From Caldimicrobium sp964493015 (GTDB lineage Bacteria; Desulfobacterota; Thermodesulfobacteria; Thermodesulfobacteriales; Thermodesulfobacteriaceae), in assembly GCA_964493015.1 (NCBI GenBank), contig CAZBLU010000004.1:6089-70088 (forward strand): a DNA stretch of 64,000 bases, written 5' to 3'. Within the stretch, counting starts at the first letter, position 1. The number at the start of each line of letters is the position of its first letter. This document shows, in pieces, positions 60,638 to 64,000 of this stretch. The translations under genes were made by a program, and so were the position numbers. A model generated the notes under the pieces. That model saw only the letters and a program-made list of their open reading frames with translations. It did not search any database and was not told the origin of the DNA.

Positions 60638-61850
60638 AAAATTAGTAAAAAAAGATATAAAATCAAAAATAGTTTTAATTGTCCTTGATGGGGTAGGGGA
60701 TCTTCCTGTTAAGGATGATAAAACCCCTTTAGAGCTTGCTAAAACCCCAAATCTTGACAAGCTTAGTCAAAGATCAGCTACAGGTCTTCATATCCCTGTA
60801 GATCTGGGCATAACTCCTGGAAGTGGACCCGGGCATTTGGGCCTTTTTGGCTACGAACCCCTCAAACTTGAGATTGGAAGAGGTATTTTAGAGGCCCTTG
60901 GTGTGGGCTTAGATGTAAGAGAAACTGATGTGGCTATAAGAGGAAATTTTGCCACTGTCAGATATGAGGGAGAAAGACCCATAGTTATAGATAGGCGTGC
61001 TGGCCGAATCCCAACGGAAGAGAATAAAAGAATTATAACTAAGATTGCGGAAAAAATTAAGAAAATTGATGAGGCAGAGGTCATTTTATGTTCTGGAAGA
61101 GAACACCGCTTTTCTCTAATACTCAGGTTCCCTCATAAGGTAACTCCTCATGCTGAAAGGGTAAATGATACTGATCCTCAGGCCACAGGGAAAAGCCCGC
61201 TTTTGCCTCAAGGTGAAACCCCTGAGGCAGAAAAGGTAGCAAGTATTGCTAAAAAGTTTATTGAAGTTACTGCAGATATACTAAGAGACGAACCTAAGGC
61301 AAATTATGTCCTTTTGAGAGGCTTTTCCGTGAAACCTGATATAGAACCTTTTCCTCTTAAATTTGGGCTCAGAAGTGCCTGTATTGCCGTGTATCCCATG
61401 TATAAAGGTTTAGCCAGATTGGTAGATATGGATGTAATTACCTTTGAAGGGGAAACTTTTGAAGATGAACTTAGGGTCCTCAGAGAGTGGTGGGAAAGCT
61501 ATGACTTTTTCTTTATCCATGTAAAGAAAACAGACTCTTATGGAGAGGATGGCAACTTTGAAGGTAAAGTAAAGGTTATTGAAGACTTTGATGCTCATCT
61601 CCCAGAAGTCCTCGCTCTCAAGCCAGAAGTGCTTGCCATTACTGGTGACCATTCCACCCCCTGTGTAATGAAATCCCATTCTTGGCATCCTGTGCCTGTG
61701 TTAATTAACTCGCCCTATGTGCTTGGAGGTTTATCTCAAAGATTTACTGAAAGAGAGTGCTTCAAGGGAGAGCTTGGGCTTTTTCCATCCTATAAACTTA
61801 TGCCCCTACTTCTTGCCCATGCCTTAAGGCTCCAAAAATATGGAGCTTAA
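60624..61850 (+). CDS. apgM: 2,3-bisphosphoglycerate-independent phosphoglycerate mutase, archaeal type
   Basis: A 408-residue alkaline-phosphatase-superfamily enzyme interconverting 3- and 2-phosphoglycerate. KIVLIVLDGVGDLP holds the first metal Asp. TPGSGPGHLGLFGYEP carries the nucleophile Ser region. RGNFATV, FFIHVKKTDSYGEDGNFEGKVKVIEDFD and ITGDHSTPCVMKSHSWHPVP supply the other metal ligands. This is the ApgM branch common in archaea and some deep bacteria. GGTGGGGGTGA precedes the ATG within the zinc-ribbon ORF. It overlaps the HEPN gene tail to tail. Confidence 0.94.
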   Translation: MEILKKLVKKDIKSKIVLIVLDGVGDLPVKDDKTPLELAKTPNLDKLSQRSATGLHIPVDLGITPGSGPGHLGLFGYEPLKLEIGRGILEALGVGLDVRETDVAIRGNFATVRYEGERPIVIDRRAGRIPTEENKRIITKIAEKIKKIDEAEVILCSGREHRFSLILRFPHKVTPHAERVNDTDPQATGKSPLLPQGETPEAEKVASIAKKFIEVTADILRDEPKANYVLLRGFSVKPDIEPFPLKFGLRSACIAVYPMYKGLARLVDMDVITFEGETFEDELRVLREWWESYDFFFIHVKKTDSYGEDGNFEGKVKVIEDFDAHLPEVLALKPEVLAITGDHSTPCVMKSHSWHPVPVLINSPYVLGGLSQRFTERECFKGELGLFPSYKLMPLLLAHALRLQKYGA

Positions 61851-62272
61851 GAATTGAGTAATTCTTCACAGGCTGAACTTACCCATTGATACACTATTTT
61901 GGCCCATTCCAAGGCTTGTTCGGCCTCATTAAGGGTGTATTCTTCAGAGGGAATCCAATCTAAAGCTCCATAAAAGGAAAGCTCCCTTTCTTTTCTCAGG
62001 TTTCTTGAAATTTTCTTAATAGTTTCAAGATTCTCTCTGATCACTTTCGGAAAAAAGGACTCATGCTTTTCCAAGAACTTTGAAAGATCATGCACCTTCG
62101 GAACTTCTAACCCCACAGACATGATCAATGCCTTAAGTAGGAGCTCAACAACTTCTTGAGCTTCTCTAACAACATCAGGGTAGTCTTCAAGTTCCATAAG
62201 ATATTGGAGCATCAAAAGTCTTTTTTGAGCTCTCTTTAAATAATCTTGAATAAGGAGTACCTTAGAGTTCAT
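61847..62272 (-). CDS. HEPN-domain protein (toxin-like partner of the MNT protein)
   Basis: A 141-residue all-helical protein with the HEPN pattern REAQEVVELLLKALIMSVGLEVPKVHDLSKFLEKH at about 36-70, including Lys-x-HDL. HEPN proteins paired with MNT nucleotidyltransferases often act as toxin-antitoxin modules, where the MNT AMPylates or neutralises the HEPN RNase. The canonical R-x4-6-H RNase motif is not obvious, so it may be non-toxic. It overlaps the MNT gene by 11 bases, with the MNT gene first. Confidence 0.8.
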   Translation of the reverse strand: MNSKVLLIQDYLKRAQKRLLMLQYLMELEDYPDVVREAQEVVELLLKALIMSVGLEVPKVHDLSKFLEKHESFFPKVIRENLETIKKISRNLRKERELSFYGALDWIPSEEYTLNEAEQALEWAKIVYQWVSSACEELLNS

Positions 62273-62714
62273 AGTGATAATAGATTATGCCATCTAAGCT
62301 CTCTCTTTTTATCTTACCAGAATTTAGGTAATCTTGAAGCCTCTTTAAGATCTCTGAAAAGGTGCCTTCTCTCTCATAGAGAACTTCAAAAGCCTCAAGA
62401 AAATTTAGGAAGAAGGGATTAAAAGGTTTGATTTCTTCTGAAGTAAAGATTAAGGGAGACAGGGCTAAGGAATAACCAAGAAGCACCACATCTTCTGCAA
62501 TATGTTCAAAAAACTCCTGGATCCGTTCCCTTGGTGATAGATTGGAATTCTTTAGAATAATTATCAAATCTATGTCAGATGAGACAGTAAGATCACCCCT
62601 TGCTGCTGAACCGTATATGGCAAGACCAAGAAGGTTTTCTCCATAATAGTCACTAATTTTTTTTAAAAGCTCTGGCTTTAATTTTTCAAATTCTTTGTAG
62701 AAGGGGGTTTTCAT
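62262..62714 (-). CDS. MNT-type nucleotidyltransferase, HEPN partner
   Basis: A roughly 150-residue protein with the nucleotidyltransferase motif GSAARGDLTVSSDIDLIIIL (GS-x10-DxD) at about residues 35-54 and a helical C-terminal part. It forms a two-gene HEPN-MNT pair with the next gene. I use the ATG at 62714; a TTG at 62735 would add seven residues, and neither has a clear ribosome-binding site. In known pairs the MNT protein transfers AMP to the HEPN partner; this is inferred here. Confidence 0.82.
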   Translation of the reverse strand: MKTPFYKEFEKLKPELLKKISDYYGENLLGLAIYGSAARGDLTVSSDIDLIIILKNSNLSPRERIQEFFEHIAEDVVLLGYSLALSPLIFTSEEIKPFNPFFLNFLEAFEVLYEREGTFSEILKRLQDYLNSGKIKRESLDGIIYYHYEL

Positions 62715-62895
62715 TAATTTTAAAGATAGGCTCAAAAAATTAGTTCGTCAACGGTAAATCTCTCACTCTCTTCTTTAACTTTACTTCTGATAATTAATAT
62801 TATGTAAAATAGAATATGAATTTTCCTTCTTAAATAAAATCGCCTTAACCATCTTTTATTTTCTTGCAGAATTAGAAGGAGAATTATACTGATCG

Positions 62896-62911
62896 GGGGG
62901 CAAAAGCCCCC
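62896..62911 (-). terminator. GC-rich hairpin after the peroxiredoxin gene
   Basis: GGGGGC (62896-62901), loop AAAA, GCCCCC (62906-62911), 15 bases beyond the peroxiredoxin stop. It is a stable 6-base stem in an AT-rich gap, but without a strong T run on the minus strand. The remaining 62736-62895 shows nothing I can identify beyond AT-rich sequence. Confidence 0.55.
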
Positions 62912-62926
62912 TGGATTAATGAGTAT

Positions 62927-63526
62927 CTACTTCTTATAGACTTCGTAAACTTTTCCTGCGATCTCAATGCCAGGTTTTAAAGTAGGCTTCCCAGGTTGCC
63001 ACTTAGCTGGACAAACTTCCTTTCCACCTGTTGCTCTAACAAACTGAAAGGCCTGGATCTTCCTTACAAGCTCATCGGCGTTTCTTCCCACAGGGGCATT
63101 ATTAATTTCAACGGACTGCAAAACCCCGTCAGGGTCAATAATAAAAGTTCCTCTCAAATCAAGCCCGAGAGACTCATCATAAACCCCATAGAGTTGGCCA
63201 ATTTTCCCGCCAAGATCAGAGGCAAGTGGGAAAGGAACTCCACCCTCTCTCATCTTAGAAAGCTCAACTTCCTGCCAAACCTTGTGCACGAATACTGTAT
63301 CAATACTAATTCCCACAACCTCTGTATTAAGCCCCTTAAGCTCCTCATACTTATCAGCAAGATCAATCAATTCTGTAGGACAAACAAAAGTAAAATCAGC
63401 TGGGTAAAAGAAAAGCACTACCCATTTACCTCTCAAATTGGAAAGCTTAATTTTCTTAACTTCCCCATTTGGATAATAAGCATCCGTCTCAAAATCTGGA
63501 GCCAAAGCACCTACCTTGCAACACAT
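62927..63526 (-). CDS. 2-Cys peroxiredoxin (AhpC/Prx)
   Basis: A 199-residue thiol peroxidase that reduces peroxides. Peroxidatic Cys49 lies in FYPADFTFVCPTEL and resolving Cys172 in GGKEVCPAKWQPG, so it is a typical dimeric 2-Cys enzyme. DLRGTFIIDPDGVLQ is also conserved. I use the ATG at 63526, with AAGGAGGTGG upstream; the longer frame to 63586 lacks this. A TTGACA-type promoter precedes it. In an anaerobe this is likely an oxygen/peroxide defence gene. Confidence 0.95.
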   Translation of the reverse strand: MCCKVGALAPDFETDAYYPNGEVKKIKLSNLRGKWVVLFFYPADFTFVCPTELIDLADKYEELKGLNTEVVGISIDTVFVHKVWQEVELSKMREGGVPFPLASDLGGKIGQLYGVYDESLGLDLRGTFIIDPDGVLQSVEINNAPVGRNADELVRKIQAFQFVRATGGKEVCPAKWQPGKPTLKPGIEIAGKVYEVYKK

Positions 63527-63558
63527 ATCCCCACCTCCTTTAAAGATTTTTAATTTAA

Positions 63559-63586
63559 AACTTAGTCTAAAAGTTAAATTTGTCAA
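63559..63586 (-). promoter_or_regulatory. Promoter of the peroxiredoxin gene
   Basis: On the minus strand, a consensus TTGACA (63586-63581), 16 bases, then TAAGTT (63564-63559), 33 bases before the ATG. The -35 is perfect and the -10 weak. Confidence 0.5.
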
Positions 63587-63838
63587 GATACTTTTAAAAA
63601 TAATTTTAACTATGGACTCTTCAAATGATTGAAGACTTCTCCATAAATCACGATAAAAATTCTAAGTGGACTAAAATCAAATATTGTGATACGAAAACCT
63701 TAAAAATTTGTTAAGAAAACAAAAAATCAAACTTAAGTAGTGAAATTTGATGTTTTTCGGCACTCGACAATTTGTTCTGATTTAATAAATATGGCTTATT
63801 AGTATAAAATTATGTCATATTAATTTGGGAAGGGGATT

Positions 63839-63964
63839 ATGTCTTTATCAAGAATGAATTTTTTGAAATTTAGTGTATTAACTGGCGGTGCCCTGGCTGG
63901 GGGCTACAAATTTACGGAACAAATTTACGGAATCTGTGGCGGACATATATCTAATTTTGTGTAA
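63839..63964 (+). CDS. Short ORF with a Tat-like leader, probably a frameshifted gene start
   Basis: A 41-residue frame beginning MSLSRMNFLKFSVLTGGALA resembles a twin-arginine leader (S-R-x-x-F-L-K then a hydrophobic stretch) with the second Arg replaced by Met. AAGGGG precedes the ATG. Just after the leader, ACAAATTTACGGA is repeated in tandem (63905-63930), a 13-base duplication that shifts the frame and leads to an early stop. Without it the frame stays open to the window end but does not match a family I know. The 63587-63838 gap upstream shows no gene. It may be the remnant of an exported oxidoreductase gene. Confidence 0.35.
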   Translation: MSLSRMNFLKFSVLTGGALAGGYKFTEQIYGICGGHISNFV

Positions 63965-64000
63965 GACCAAAATTAACTTTACTATATTAAAATACATTTT

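Noticed and set aside
62996..63553. 185-codon plus-strand frame opposite the peroxiredoxin gene
   Set aside because: Shadow of a strongly conserved gene on the other strand; Asn/Ser-rich, no motif, no ribosome-binding site.

Overview
The window is an AT-rich, gene-dense chromosomal segment of a bacterium. Several features point to an anaerobic, thermophilic, flagellated diderm of the Thermodesulfobacteria type (such as Caldimicrobium or Thermodesulfobacterium). They are a Lys/Glu-rich proteome, LptF/LptG, a sulfide-type Thi4 thiazole synthase, an STT3 oligosaccharyltransferase, a KaiC-like ATPase with its partner, an archaeal-type phosphoglycerate mutase, a nine-haem lipoprotein cytochrome and a largely anaerobic cobalamin pathway. 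The taxonomic call is inference; there is no rRNA or tRNA gene in the window to anchor it.

Layout. 0-6.2 kb (+): a 5'-truncated STT3 gene, a cupin, argB, valS and a frameshifted PilZ gene. 6.2-11.3 kb (-): smc and a KaiC-like/partner pair. 11.4-19.8 kb: resB, then a leftward operon (Pat-like acetyltransferase, ABC-2 exporter, CDF transporter), then uvrC. 19.8-27.3 kb (-): hemW, mpl, an NtrC-type two-component pair, a B12-radical-SAM gene broken by three in-frame stops, thi4 and a small Cys-rich protein overlapping thi4. 27.3-29.5 kb (+): lptF-lptG.

29.6-39.3 kb (+) is the main cobalamin region: cobT, cobS, cobQ, cbiB, cobD, cbiA, then cbiXC, a cobF-like gene and cbiET. Two operons here start behind near-identical palindromes, TGGTAA-N6-TTACCA. 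After flagellin (behind a sigma-28 promoter), a glycosyltransferase/methyltransferase region cut by a 100-N assembly gap, and a SapC-like gene, the cobalamin genes resume at 44-51.8 kb in a chain of overlapping genes: topA, cbiL, cbiF, cbiGH, an amidotransferase-like gene, cobU and sfsA-DUF123. Together the genes cover most of the path from cobalt insertion to nucleotide-loop assembly. CbiD and CbiJ/CobK are not seen, and a CobF-like (normally aerobic-route) C1-methyltransferase is present.

51.9-64 kb is mixed: a Cys-rich orphan behind a tandem repeat, a nucleoside phosphorylase-like gene, a J-domain protein, rlmI, the multihaem cytochrome with a spore-photoproduct-lyase-like radical SAM gene, asd, flaG, an Mrp ATPase, a zinc-ribbon ORF with an in-frame UGA, apgM, a HEPN-MNT pair, a peroxiredoxin and a short Tat-like leader ORF. 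A 251-bp MITE-like element with perfect 13-bp inverted ends and an 8-bp target duplication sits exactly between the divergent flaG and mrp promoters. The most interesting items for follow-up are the hybrid cobalamin route, the paired cobalamin operators, the UGA/SECIS-like zinc-ribbon gene, the MITE, and the embedded amidotransferase-like gene.
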